This document shows, one piece after another, positions 10,364 to 22,132 of a DNA stretch of 64,000 bases. The stretch is from Ascochyta rabiei (Eukaryota > Ascomycota > Dothideomycetes > Pleosporales > Didymellaceae): contig NC_082417.1 in assembly GCF_004011695.2 (NCBI RefSeq), positions 1,302,001 to 1,366,000 of the forward strand, given 5' to 3'. Position numbers and translations under genes: made by a program. Position 1 is the stretch's first letter, and each line of letters begins with the position of its first letter. Under the pieces are notes generated by a model. It had not been told where the DNA came from and made no database searches. It saw only the letters and a list, made by a program, of their open reading frames with translations.

Positions 10364-11851
10364 GATGTCCACGGCAAGGGCGAAGCAATTGATGCTGCGT
10401 AGTTATGAGTTTGATAGGAGCGATGACGAGCGGAGGTGATCAGGTGATAGGCAGCTAGCAAACGCCTTGGGAGCGTCGAAGTCAATGCACATCTTGTGCA
10501 ACCTCGGCACGCTTCCCGTGTTGCTTATCGTCCAAGGCAGGTGTCGCATGTAGGCGGTCACGTCGTTACACTGTGATAGATGCACGCTCGGTGCTTTCCA
10601 AGGTTGGGGTTTAGAGGTATTCCGTTATTTTTCGAGCTAAGGCACGCCGTAAAATCGCATTGGACGGAGATACGGATGAAGACGATCTTGCCTGTATTTG
10701 TTAGCTACATATGTTATCTGGTATACCTCTGTACTGTAATTTTTTTGAATTCTGTTACTGATAGAAAGAGGGGTATGCAGCAGTACAGCTTACCATGGAG
10801 GACCTTGGAGACATTATTCAACTCGTTATCGGGCCTGCAGTTGCTGCAATCGTCGATATCCTGTGCCGGACGTGGTTTCTGAGGTGCTGCCGATGATCGC
10901 TGACGAGCTCGGAGATGATGAGGAGGAGTACGGTGAAGGAGTGGAGGATGTCTTGCCGGATGGCTACTATTCACGCGTGCGGCAGCCGCTGCCATATTAT
11001 CAACACAACCTCTTTCTGCAAAGATCCAAGCGCATGGATGAGGTTTCCTGTAAATATCGTCACCGATTTCCTCTACCTCTTTTCTCCGTGTGCCCGTGCG
11101 TCCACTAAAGTGGCAGTAGCGCGGCACTAGTCACACCCTGTATCCACACGGCTTATCCCCAGTTCCTCACATCAACCTTGTGAACGATAGCTGGCAACTA
11201 ATCAGGTCTCATCCGATCTCGCTTTAAGTCTCTTACACACAGCTCCTCACTCTACTCGGGTGTATGGCATGGTCTTGATCCGACGGGCGACATGCGACTC
11301 AGGTCAAATCCTGCTAGGGAGCAGTCCTCATTGGCCGCCGATCCTTCAGGTAAACGCGCGGAGTACGCCCGAGGCAATAGATAGTAACCCCACCTTTCGT
11401 GGTACGGAACATACGGATGTTTGTGACCCATGCCTCGCGTCGCAGCAAGAATCAGACACAGCACATTGTCGCCAACCACGAGATTGATTACTCTCAAGGA
11501 ATGCGATAGCCCACTGTTTTCTGGAAACTAGAAGCTTGCTGCGACGTGGAAGCCATGCTGGAGTGTCCGGCTTTTTCGGTAAAATGATAAGTTATCACTT
11601 TGAGATGTGACCTTCTCTTTCACGCCAAGCGCCATGATAGCTAATGCCTGCATGCATGGATTGGGAGGAGCAACAGATATAACCACGCCACCATGGGACA
11701 TCGTTGTGGGTGTCCACATTCAACTTGAACCGTACAAGGTCGTCAAGGGGCCCGACACCTGTAATTTCGCGATCGTCTCCTTCGCCAAGCGCTGATGTTT
11801 GACTACTGCCAAACAGCAAGATCGTGACAATTGAGTCAAGGACGAAACATC
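10364..11851. other. Divergent intergenic region between DUF885 and OPT genes
   Basis: About 1.5 kb containing both promoters. One small ORF is worth noting: 10795-10896 (+), 33 codons, with a good start context (TACCATGG) and a hydrophobic middle (IIQLVIGPAVAAIVDIL). It could be an upstream peptide or the first exon of a small unrecognised gene continuing into the acidic frame at about 10863-11050, but no matching splice sites were found. The other frames are shadows. Nothing else is supported. Confidence 0.35.
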
Positions 11852-14215
11852 ATGGCCGAACACATCCGCTCCTTCGAGACGAGCGACGCTTTGGAAGCCC
11901 TAAACGAGAAGCAATCAGCCAAAGCTTCTGCGGGTGCAGTCTGCACTTCCACCCCTACAAACCAGTCCACCGAAGTTACGGACGAAGTTGCCATTGCGAG
12001 CGAATACGTGGAAGCCGCTGTTCGAATTGAAGATGGCGAAGATCCTGCCAACACACTTCGCGCATGGGTGCTTGGCTTTTTCTTCGTCACCGTCGCCGCC
12101 GGCGTGAACATGCTTCTTTCTATGCGATCACCTGCCATCACCATTCCAGTAGTCGCCATACTTCTCCTAGTCTATCCCGTTGGCTGCTTTTGGGCCCGGG
12201 TAATGCCTACTCGGACATTCAACACATTTGGTGTAGTCTGGTCGCTGAACCCAGGCCCGTTCAGCATTAAGGAGCACACCGTCATTACACTTATGGCATC
12301 TGTCACGTCTGGATATGCCTATTCCACCGACGCTCTATTGGCGCTTCAAGCCAAGTCACTCTACGATCACAACCTTGGTGTGGGCTTTCAGCTTTTGTTC
12401 ACTATCAGCAGCCAACTCATCGGTATCTGTCTTGCTGGACTTGGCCGCCGTTTCCTGGTTTGGCCTGCTGCTCTGACATGGCCATCCAACTTTTCCACCA
12501 CAACGCTGCTGTATGCCCTCCACGACAAGTCTAAGACAGATCCCGCGCAGGCCAATGGCTGGTCCATCTCTCACTATCGCTGGTTCGTCTACGTCGCGTC
12601 AGCCATGTTTGTCTACTACTGGTTTCCAGGCTTCATATGGCAAGGTCTATCGGTTTTCGACTTTCCGACGTGGATCGCGCCCGACAACGTCGTTGTTAAT
12701 CAACTGTTTGGAGGGTTTACTGGTCTCTCATTGATCCCTTTGACTTTTGACTGGTCAAATGTGATTCCGTATCTGGGGGATCCGCTTCTATCGCCAACTC
12801 TCTCACACGTGAACACTCTCATTGGTCTAATTGTGTTCTTCATTGTTCCAGCGCTCGGGATCTCATATTCGGGTGCTCTCTACTCTGCCTATCTGCCCAT
12901 GAACACCTCGACTCTCTTCGACAATACTCAAAACCCTTATGTTGTGCGCAATATCCTTGGAGCAAACTTCACCTTCGACGTCGAGAAGTACAAGGCCTAC
13001 TCACCCTTGTTCCTCGCGCCAACATTTGCGCTCAATTATGGTCTCAGCTTCGCGGCCTTAACCGCGTCTGTGGTTCATACCATCCTCCACCGTGGCAAGA
13101 TCCTGGTCCGACAGTTCCGAGAAGCCTCCTCTCAGACCGAGGATATTCATTTCAACATGATCAAGAAGTACAGATCAGCTCCGGATTGGTGGTATCTGGC
13201 TTTGCTGGTTGGTTCGCTTGCGATGGGCTTTGGCGTTGTGGCAGGCTATGACACTCAACTTCCATGGTGGGGATTTCTCGTCGCCTGTATTATTGCTGGA
13301 GTCTTCGTCATCCCCTGCTGTACTATTCTGGGTATGACGAACATCTTGCTCTCCTTAAACGTCATAAGCCCTTTTATTGGCGGATATCTCTTCCCGGGAA
13401 AGCCCATCGGTGTGATGATATTCAAGGTGTACAGCACGATCGTGTTAGGTCAAGCTCAGGTATGTGGTGGTTCTATGCATTTCTGTCTATGTTTTTTTTT
13501 AGCTAACACACTTGACTATTAGACGTTCTGCGGCGACCTCAAACTGGCCCAATACATGAAAGTCCCGCCGCGTATCACCTTCAGTTCACAGATAGCCGCA
13601 ACAATTTGGTGTTGTTTCGTACAGATTGCGACAATGGACTGGGCGTTGGCCAACATCGAGAATGCTTGTGAACCCATCCAAGCCAACCACTTTACCTGTC
13701 CGAACGGTCGGACATTTTTTTCATCGAGCGTTGTCTGGGGTGTCATTGGTCCCACACGTGCTTTCGGAAGCCACAGTATTTACAAGTACTTCAACTTATT
13801 CTGGCTTGTGGGCGGCGTCCTTCCGATCGCTCTGTGGGGACTTGCAAAGACGATGAAACATCGATACATCAGCAACCTCCACGCTCCGGTCATGCTTGGC
13901 GCAATGGCATGGCTGCCCCCAGCCACTCCTCTCAGCTTCTTCTCATGGATCATCTTTGGACTTATCTTCAACCTATGGATCAGGAAGCGATGGCATGAAT
14001 GGTGGCGCCAATACAACTACTTGACTGCTGCCGCTTTAGACACTGGTTTGATCTTGAGCACCGTGGTGATATTCTTCGCTATCACTCTGCCTGGAGTCAA
14101 TGCACCGCAATGGTGGGGCAACGTAGATGTTTTCAATACGTTGGACTATAACATGATGGCATTTCGCAAGACTGTGGCGAAGGGAGAGACGTTCGGACCC
14201 AAGGAGTGGCATTGA
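11852..14215 (+). CDS. OPT family oligopeptide transporter, two exons
   Basis: Exon 1 runs 11852-13459 and exon 2 runs 13523-14215. The 63-nt intron (13460-13522; GTATGT...CTATTAG, with CTTGACTATTAG at its 3' end) joins GQAQ to TFCGDLKLAQYM in phase 0. The product is 766 residues. The N-terminus to about residue 75 is hydrophilic and cytosolic. NPGPFSIKEH at 133-142 is the hallmark of the peptide-transporter (PT/Isp4-like) clade of the OPT family, and multiple hydrophobic segments follow. The late block with NACEPIQANHFTCPNGRTFF, VVWGVIGPTRAF and the C-terminal QWWGN also fits. Known role: proton-coupled uptake of small peptides such as tetra- to hexapeptides or glutathione at the plasma membrane; the exact substrate cannot be read. 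The start is ATG 11852 (CATCATGG). The gene appears intact and is the last intact gene before the AT-rich block. Confidence 0.93.
13460..13522 (+). other. Intron of the OPT transporter gene
   Basis: 63 nt with canonical donor GTATGT, a poly-T run, and acceptor TTAG preceded by TTGACTA. Phase 0. Without splicing, the frame stops inside it. Confidence 0.88.
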
Positions 14216-14789
14216 TTTGACAACTACGGCCAGCAAAATGATATCTGTCCACGCTCATGATTCGCACAAGACCTTCGCAGCTCCTGCGGTCAAAGATGTG
14301 ACTATCTCATTTAAAAGATGTTCCGCATAAGCCAGAATGCATAATCATTTTGCGACCTTAGAAGTCATTCGATGACTACGCAATCTGGAAGGGTGCCTTG
14401 CTAAATAGTCAAATAATGTCGCTAGATAATGCAGTTCCTCTTTTATATGCATCAGAATGCTTGGACGTCCCCGCGACGATGATGGAAATCAACCAGTGCA
14501 CTTCTGTGATCCCAATCAACTGATGGAAGACACGCAGTGAAGATCCAGCGTTTCTCAGCGTCAGGGTCTCCCCTCAGGCCCCATATGGTCTGAGCACGTT
14601 CGAGTCAGGACACATTAGTTGACGTCTGGGCAATCTCGCCACACTGTCCGTGTCCACATAAAGCAACTTCGACTCTTATGACATGCTGTGCAATGCAAAC
14701 CATAAGTGGACCATCCCACACTCCTTCCTGGCGACACAAGCCCAGTAGCTCAAGAGCGCGGCAAGCCGCTTTCGATGCTCTCTAAACTT
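14216..14789. other. Intergenic region after the OPT gene
   Basis: Non-coding: the OPT 3' region and the 3' flank of the P450 relic. No gene is supported. Confidence 0.4.
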
Positions 14790-15870
14790 TATAACGGTGA
14801 CGTAAAGCTGTTCGACAAGGCCCATATCCAACGTGAAGAGCAGATGTTGACCTTGACCTACCAGTGTCGCGGCATGGACGACTATGGCGTCGAAAGAGGC
14901 TCGAAGCTGTCGAAGACTGTCTCTCGTGGTTCTGGACAGAATGCCGAATGTCTCGTTTTCAGCACCAGGTAGTGGATGTGTAGGAGCCGACACTCTTTCA
15001 ATGCTTGAGCGCTCATCGAGCTCAACGTACAACACGGGCGGCTCACATAGTCCAAAACCGGGTAAAAAAGCTGAAACCAACCCTCGAAGTCCGTTAAAAG
15101 TGCAAGTCTTGTATGAGTGGCAGTTTTGCTGCGCTCAAGTAGTAAATGCTCTCCTGACATTACGGATACGGAGACCTTGCGATTTGCCTTCGTGAAAACG
15201 TGGTCAAAGACCGCGGTTGAGATCGTAGGGCTAAGAGCACCAGCAAAAAAGATCGCGCTGGCCTCCAGTTGCAAAAAAACTAGCTCCAGGTTTTCCAGTA
15301 ATGCCAAATCCTCAGGATCTGGACGTCTAGTCATCAAAAATCTTGAAAGAAGATGCCGTGCGCCTCGAAGATGTGCCAATGCAGCCGGACCGTTTCCTCG
15401 ATGTATCTCGTAGCCGATAATAAGTGACAGGGCAAAGAGCGTCTCGACTCGCCGTGCAGTTTTGCATATTGTGTTGCAATACTGTGTGCACCACGACCCG
15501 CTTCCTCGAGCTTGTCAACAAGCATGTCCACGGACTCTGCAATGAGAGGCTCCTGAGACTTGAGGGAACGGCCAGAGAAAGCGCTGCTGAGATAACGGCG
15601 CATTTCGGCATACCTCCTGGGATCACTCTCGCTCACGATAGAAAACAATCCTGCGGAAAGTTGCCTCCGTCGTAGATCTCACTCTTGACGAAAGGCTCTA
15701 CGCCCTTGCGGGGGCCGAAAGTATCACGCCACGAGGAAGATGAGCTGAAGCTTAGCATGTTGGGTGCGACGCGAACAACAGGTCCTGCTAATGATGAGTC
15801 GCGCTCTGGAAAGGACAGTAAGACGTTAAATTACCGGATTTTTCATGGAGTTCAAGTTTCAAAAAAGGCT
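14790..15870 (-). pseudogene. Cytochrome P450 relic (CYP65/isotrichodermin-hydroxylase-like)
   Basis: The reverse strand carries P450 blocks in order. LHEKSG joins to GPVVRVAPN across a 51-nt intron (15834-15784; GTAATT...TTAGCAG). Next come the block ending KSEIYDGGNF, SDPRRYAEMRRYLSSAFS and LKSQEPLIAESVDMLVDKLEE. Further along, IFFAGALSPTISTA resembles helix I, and LLFTLDMGLVEQ resembles the final strand region. The frame is broken at about 15655 (FSIVSESDP is in a different frame from GGNF) and again after 15500. The helix C-to-F stretch is largely missing, and no FxxGxRxCxG haem-binding motif could be found, so no active enzyme can be made. Base composition is balanced, so decay was by indels and deletion rather than heavy RIP. 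It diverges from the acyltransferase relic, a typical secondary-metabolite cluster arrangement. The family call rests on the GPVVRVAPN...YDGGNF...RRYLSSAFS pattern; the subfamily is uncertain. Confidence 0.72.
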
Positions 15871-16550
15871 GTCTGCCTGTCATATCCTTCCACGAGCACA
15901 GAATCTATGCCAGTTTTGTCAGAAGAGAGCTCTTTCAAGCTCCTGCATCATTCAATGTGGATCGTGAAGGACTTGCATTGCTGAACGATGCTGAAACCGG
16001 ACCTGGGGATTTCCACAAGGGATGATATCACAAAATTGAGAGCTTGTACAGCAGCCGGATGGCTAGCACTTGGGTTAAGTCAACATCTCATGCCGCAGTC
16101 AAAGGGGTTATGATTGGAAAACTCACCAAAATAACAATTTCGAGCATCATTCCAAATATCGATACCTTGAATTATTATTCAACAATTTCCAAAAAGGGAT
16201 GACAATTACGTAGGCCTTGATGAAATTCAATCATTTTCGGCGTGTGTTGGTTCAACCGGATTAAATCCATCATAGTAGTTCAGATAATTTCACAGTCGGT
16301 ACAGGCCGAGGCCCCACTTCCAGCCCATGCCTGGTGGGCGTCCTCTTGACGATATGATTGCGAACGATTTTATTGGACCTCTCGTTGGCGTTTCGACGCT
16401 GAAAGTGACTATTTCTTACCGGTCGGACCACTCAATGACGGCTGAGGGGCTTACATCATTAACACATCTCCTGAGCAACACCTAGAAGCTGCATTCTGAC
16501 CCTATCATGTCGTCCGCAACTATGCCGCCCGAGGTGGATATAAAATCACG
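15871..16550. other. Divergent region between the P450 and acyltransferase relics
   Basis: About 680 bases, presumably the former shared promoter. An N-terminal P450 anchor segment was looked for upstream of 15870 on the reverse strand and not found in any clean frame. No other gene was seen. Confidence 0.35.
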
Positions 16551-16870
16551 ATGACGGAGCGCTTATTTTCCTCTTAAGTCAACGCAGCATGAACACGCCA
16601 TCCCACTGTCGCTACCAGACGCGACCACTGCTAAATTTGCTCTTACAAACGCTATACGGCTCTTTGAGCATTTTAGTGAAAAGGATGTGGTGAACGTTGC
16701 CGTGCACCTACGCCAACCACTCGGCACTGCGCTTACTTCGTATCCCCAATGGGCCGGCCAGCTGAAGTCCATTAGGGAGTTTCCCAGATCGATTTCAAGT
16801 GCGCGATCTGAAGATTTCGCCCAAATTCTGGCAAGGGATAAACCTTTTCATCACAGCTCACTAAGTAGAG
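16551..16870 (+). pseudogene. BAHD/trichothecene acetyltransferase-like relic, truncated by a transposon
   Basis: ATG at 16551 begins MTERLF; an extra T in the run at 16566-16569 then shifts the frame to PLKSTQHEHAIPLSLPDATT, AKFALTNAIRLFEHFSEKDV, and VNVAVHLRQPLGTALTSYPQ followed by WAGQL. This N-terminal pattern resembles fungal transferase-family proteins (PF02458), which move acyl groups from CoA onto metabolite hydroxyls. Only about 105 residues remain, and the HxxxD active site is not present. The frame is cut where Pogo-A begins at 16873. The frame of the first block can also be read from an ATG at 16507, which meets a TGA. Beside the P450 relic it suggests a lost secondary-metabolite cluster. 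The family is a moderate-confidence call because the fragment is short. Confidence 0.55.
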
Positions 16871-16872
16871 TA

Positions 16873-17752
16873 ACGTACTCTACAAACGAGCCGCTCACCC
16901 AAGCGAACCGCCCACTCTTGCCAAGACTACACTAACACTACAACTACTTTGTAATATCACAGCATATAATAAAATTTATTATTTTGCATAGTATATTAGA
17001 CTAGTCTATAGTACTCTATATATCTTTACTCCATGTTTATGTGTTATACCCTGTCTTACTATATATAATACAGCGTCTTAAAAACTAAGTGCTCCTATTA
17101 ACACGCGCTCTCTTCTTTACCTTCTTCCTATTACTATAGGCCTTAAACTCCTTTAGAGTAGTTAGCTGTACTCCCTTACTAAATGTTAATGTTCCTTTAC
17201 GCTAAGTTTACTTTCTTTTATATAATATATAACGTATCGCAGCCTAATTAACTGCCTAAAGATTAGTAACCTATAGGGTGGTAAAAGGATAGAGTTTAAG
17301 TAGGGGTTAGGTACTTGTACTACTAGCCGCTTAAAGCGCAGATTAATTAAGGGTTATTTACGATAGAGGGGTAGGGTTATGTAACTAAGGTTACTTTACT
17401 AGCTATATAAGCTAAACCTGTTCTAGATTAAGCTAGAGCTATAATTACTTTTATAATTTAATACTTATAATACAATCCTAAGGTCCTAGATTTATAATAA
17501 AAATAGGGTAGTTATAGATCTTATACTTATTAAACATTAGGTGTAACTAAATAAACAAGCTTACTAGGGTTATGATCTAGTTTTAAAATCCTTTAACAGT
17601 AATCTTAGAAGGTATGTTGTAGATAGAAGTCCTAAGTGCTACTGTTAGGCGCTGGGCCTAGAGATACATCTGCTAGTCTTAGCAAGCTACTATAGGGCTA
17701 GTCAGCCTAGACTATATAAAGGTGTTAGAGGTTATTACTAATACACTAGTAA
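16873..17752 (-). mobile_element. Pogo-A: truncated pogo/Fot1-like DNA transposon
   Basis: It begins with ACGTACTCTACAAACGAGCC after a TA. Read on the reverse strand, the first few hundred bases give the C-terminus of a pogo/Fot1 transposase: a basic RKKVKKRARV-type stretch and a degraded zinc knuckle (CIIYSKTGYN, where CxxCxxxGH is expected). This matches the C-terminus of Pogo-B and Pogo-D in the opposite orientation. No matching right terminal repeat exists in the window; the element stops where Pogo-B starts (TA at 17753-17754). Either Pogo-B inserted into it and the rest was lost, or only 28 bases (26673-26700) survive beyond Pogo-B. Confidence 0.7.
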
Positions 17753-18149
17753 TAACGTACTCTACGGGTGAGCGGATCAAACGGGTAAGCGGATCACTCT
17801 GCCAAGACCACACTAAACCTCCACCTTACCACGCAATGCCTTAACAACAACATTAATCTACGCCCTTAAGAGAAGCTGTAATACAGCTTGCGCTCTAGGT
17901 AATTAAATAAGATATAACGCTTACCCTATAATACGCTACAGCTATATATAACACGCCTTACAGCACACTACACGCTTAATACACAGGATAACCTACATAA
18001 GCTAATTATACGCTAGTTTAACAGATTATAGACTAGACTAAGGAGGACGTAATTACTAAGTACATCCTTAAGCTAGATGCATAAGGATTTGCCCTTTAGC
18101 TGGCTGCTGTAGCTAATATAGCTAATTCTTTGTATACTAAGTGTAATAT

Positions 18150-18311
18150 TGTTAGATAACCAACCTTGCCGAGCCAAGTTAGGGGTTTAGGGTTAACCTC
18201 GGTTAACTTAGGGGCTAGCGGCACACACACATAAAATGAGCCATTAAGACAGATAATTATTAATTAATTACCTTTATTATTATCTTTGCATATTAAGCAT
18301 ATTATCTAATA
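18150..18311 (+). repeat. 5' LTR of Copia-1
   Basis: 162 bp. It starts TGTTAGATAACCAACC and ends TCTAATA, a mutated form of the TCTGACA end seen in Copia-2. It contains the GGGGCTAGCGGCACACACAC block common to all family members. Confidence 0.85.
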
Positions 18312-20280
18312 ATTAAGAGTCTTACTAATGCTACTAAAATACTCTTTTAATATATTACTATTAACTATACGTAATTTCATAATAATTCTTATAGATTATA
18401 TAACCTACACACCTTAGTTATATTAACTGTAGACCTACTACGCCTCTCTAGACGTATAGGAGAAGATAGACCTAAATTAGACTATCTCTCTAAGGACTAA
18501 GCTATAAGTGCCTAACGCTCTAGACATTACTAACTATAAGAGGAGGCTAGCCCTTAGCAATAATAAACAAGGAAACCCTTAGCTTCCTAAAATCCTATCT
18601 GAACTATCAGCTAACAGCCTAAAGGCATAGAAGGAAGATAATAACTATTAGAAGAGCTGCCTTAAATCCTATAAGATAGCAGATAGAGACTACTATAAGG
18701 AACAAACTAACCTAGACAAGGTAGTAATGTTTATCTAAAGCTTAGTATTACCTTACCTTATAAAGAACTGCTGCTAACTAGGTAAATTAATTTAAATTTA
18801 GCTTATTAGCCTTAAATACATAGTTAGTATTAATGCTAAAGAAGAACAATTATGCGTACGCTACTAATACCTAGCAGCCCTTAAACTAATAAGATAACCT
18901 AGGAGCTAGGACACCTAGCTTCTTAAGTATAATTATGCTGCAACTAATACTAAAATAGAGGGTATTACTAAAATATATAATATACAAGACACTATCTAAG
19001 ACTTCTTAGATTTAGTAATAAAGATAGCGCTAACCTAGGTAACAATATTCTAGGACTATAGCAGACAAGAATAAAATATAACTTATAAAGAAATAATAAA
19101 ATACTTCTAAGAGTATATAAGTAAGTATTACCCTAAAGGGAAACAGTAAAGGGGTGCCTTTACTGCAGGGAATAACTTAACTCTTACTGCTAGTAGTAAA
19201 TCTACCCTAGACACTAACAGGGACGCCTCTTATGTTATTAAAGACGTATTATCTACTCCTACTACATAGGGGAGTTACGGAAGACCTTGTTAAAAATAGA
19301 ACTTTAATTAAATAACTACATCTAAGCAGTCCCTAAGAGGGGATACAGTAGCAGCTAGAGGAGCAAAATACCCTGCTTGTAGACAACACTATAGACTAGA
19401 AGATTACTACTACGTCTACAAAGATAAAGTACTAGAATAGTTTACCTTATATAATAGAATTGCTAAAATAGTATAATTTAGGATAGAACAAAATGCTAAC
19501 CTTAAAGATTAGGTTAGATCTGCAAAACAAGCTTGCACTAAGACACTAGCTATTAAGACATCTTAAACACTAGAGGCACCTCTAAGATAACTATAAGTAC
19601 AAAAGATATTAATAATTAACATAAGTCTAGTTAAAGAATTATACAATATAGAGCTACTAAGCTACCCTTTTAGGAACTCCTTTATCCTTAACTTAGGATT
19701 AACAATCTACATTATAAATAACAAGAACTAAATATAAGACCTTACTCTACCTGTATTAAACAACTACTTATAGGTAGGAAACTTCTAAGTATAGATATAG
19801 GGATATAGCACTGTCTATCTCTATCTATTAAACACAAGCTAACTAACTACTCTTAAACTACATAATGTAGCATAGTGCCTAGACATACTTTACAACCTTA
19901 TCTCTTTCTAACAACTATGTTAATAGGGCATCTAGTAGGACATAAAAGGAGATCTAACGTAGCTTAGATAAGTAGACAACACAGCTATTACATCCTTAGA
20001 TAAATAATATAGATAATAGGTACTTAGGAAATAGCTATAGGCAGCATTTGCAATATAATTAACACAAGGCTAAACACCTAAGACTACTACTGCTCTGCTA
20101 TAGCATAAGCGAATAGGGCACCCTAGAGCTGCTACTATTAAACACCTTATCTAACAATCTTAGGGGGTAAGAGTTAGGGGTATTACTACAGTCTAATGTG
20201 ATGCTTGCAGACAAGCTAAGACTAAGAGGTAAATTAGTTAAACACTATAAATAAGTAATAAAGAACTAGGAGAACGTATA

Positions 20281-22132
20281 ACGTGTTTTATAAGCGAGCG
20301 CCGCGTACAAGCAAGCGCCCCAACCTACCAGGTTTGCACATATCTGTAAGCGTGTATCTCAACAACGTAATAATATAACAGTTAGACAATTATAGAGTAG
20401 ATTAAGCAGTATCTAAAGTATCTTTCTTACACGTGCGTGAGTTATAACCAGTCTCTCTGCACCTTGTACAGCGCGCAAGAGCCTGGTAGCTAAGGCCTAA
20501 TTGCTTGCCTCCTTAACGCTCTTCACGAGCAACCTGCTAATCAGCCTCACGTTAAGCAAGTATATCCTTGCTAGCTCCCTTTGTTAAGACTCCTTGCTTC
20601 TGTATACGCTTTTTCTTGCGTTATTTCCGCTCTAATACTGCCTTATTAGCCTTCTTAAGGCTAGCGATCTAATCGCTTATTAGCTCAGCAGAGAGCATTA
20701 TTACCTTAGCGCCCTTTTTAAGCTAATTAATTGCTTTAATAATTAAGGTAGGTAATAAGCTCTTATGCTGACGTACATAATTACGTATTAATGTTAATTA
20801 AGCATTAAGCTTACGTATATTGCTTGGCGTACAAGCCTCTAAGAGGGTCTTTATAAGAGCAGTAGAAGAAGGTGTACAGAGCTGTACGTCTAGCTTTAAT
20901 AGAACAGCATCTAGCTAGAGAGGAACAAGGCCTGCGCCTTAAAAAGCTGAGCAGATGTTAGCTAATGTGAATAATCGATTAAAGGCTGCCTTAAACGCTG
21001 GTAGAAACTTAAGCTTAGTAATGTGGTTAATGTGGTGGCAGATTAGGCTCTTAATCTCACGACTGTACGCGCGCTTCAACGGCAAGAAGCAGCCAACGTT
21101 AAGAGGCTGCAGTAGGTGTAATAAGTGAGGCGGCATACAGAGCGTGTAGATGTTGTTCTCCTTACAGAGCTGCTCAAATTTAAGAGAGTGGTGGCTCTTG
21201 TGGCTGTTAAGGATAAGCAGGCAACGTGCACCTACTACCTAAGCCTCCGTATGCTTAATAAAGTGCTTCAGCCACTCAACTCCAAGCTCGTTAGTTGTCC
21301 AGCCGTTGTTGCTAACTGCAATCGCCCAGTTGCGTGGGATCTCTGCCTCCTTATACCAGGCAGATAAGTAGTATTAGCCAGCAAAGATAAGGAAGGGTGG
21401 GATTGTCCAGCCAGCAGCGTTAATTGCAGCAATAACTGTCACCTACTCGCGATTGCCAGGCTAAACAGCTTTTGGCCTGCCTCTCCTCTCTAACCCTGTC
21501 ATAACAAGCTAAGTTGTGATCTTGCCTATTATAAAGCCAGCCTTGTTAAAGTTGTAGACGTTATTATTGCAGATACTGTACCTGGCCTTTGTCTGCTCCA
21601 CAAGCTTAAACCAGTGGCTAATTAAGACTAGATCCTTATAGAGGGCTCTCTGCCTATTATACGCTTAGTTGAAACGCGTTATAAGACTCTTAGTACGCTT
21701 AACAAAGTTGCGTAGCTAGTAGACGCCAACCTGACCTGCACTGCGCGCAGCTAGTAGCTTATTAGCTATATCACGTACAGCTGCGTACGTAGGCCTAAAT
21801 CTACGTTAGTCTAAGTCAAGTATATACTAGACTATCACCTCCTCTTCTATCTAGGTTAACTTCTTTAAGTTAGGTTAGCAATCACGTTAGGCAGGCTTGC
21901 TAGCGCGTTGGCGGCAGATTGTTCGTTCAGACATGTTATAGACAACAGCAGTATTGTAATTACTCTGTATTTAATAGGAATTAATAGATAAGATAGCAAG
22001 CTGGATATCTGCTCTATTTAAAGCTAATATAGTAGCGCTGCGTTAAGCCATTATACGTTAAGATAGGAGAGGTGCGTAAACTTGGTGGGGTGCGGCGCTT
22101 GCTTGTACGCGGCGCTCGCTTATAAAACACGT
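20281..22132 (-). mobile_element. Pogo-C: second pogo-family transposon, inserted in Copia-1
   Basis: 1852 bp with 39-bp perfect terminal inverted repeats (20281-20319 and 22094-22132; outer bases ACGTGTTTTATAAGCGAGCG), flanked by TA (20279-20280, 22133-22134). The transposase is on the reverse strand. The DDE domain reads YNFNKAGFIIGK (near 21540), AAGWTIPPFLIF, then [12 protein letters not shown] with D changed to N. It continues [20 protein letters not shown] and HINHITKLKFLPAFKAAF at 20939-21136, the longest open stretch. It is less AT-shifted than the Copia around it, suggesting a later arrival or fewer RIP rounds. Still inactivated: catalytic Asp lost and stops present. Confidence 0.88.

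Noticed and set aside
10714..11127. 137-codon reverse-strand frame upstream of the OPT gene
   Set aside because: Low-complexity Arg/Pro/His-rich translation with no domain, opposite a plausible small + strand frame; likely chance.
20939..21367. Two overlapping open frames on opposite strands, possible host genes
   Set aside because: The reverse-strand frame is a fragment of the Pogo-C DDE transposase; the forward one is its shadow.
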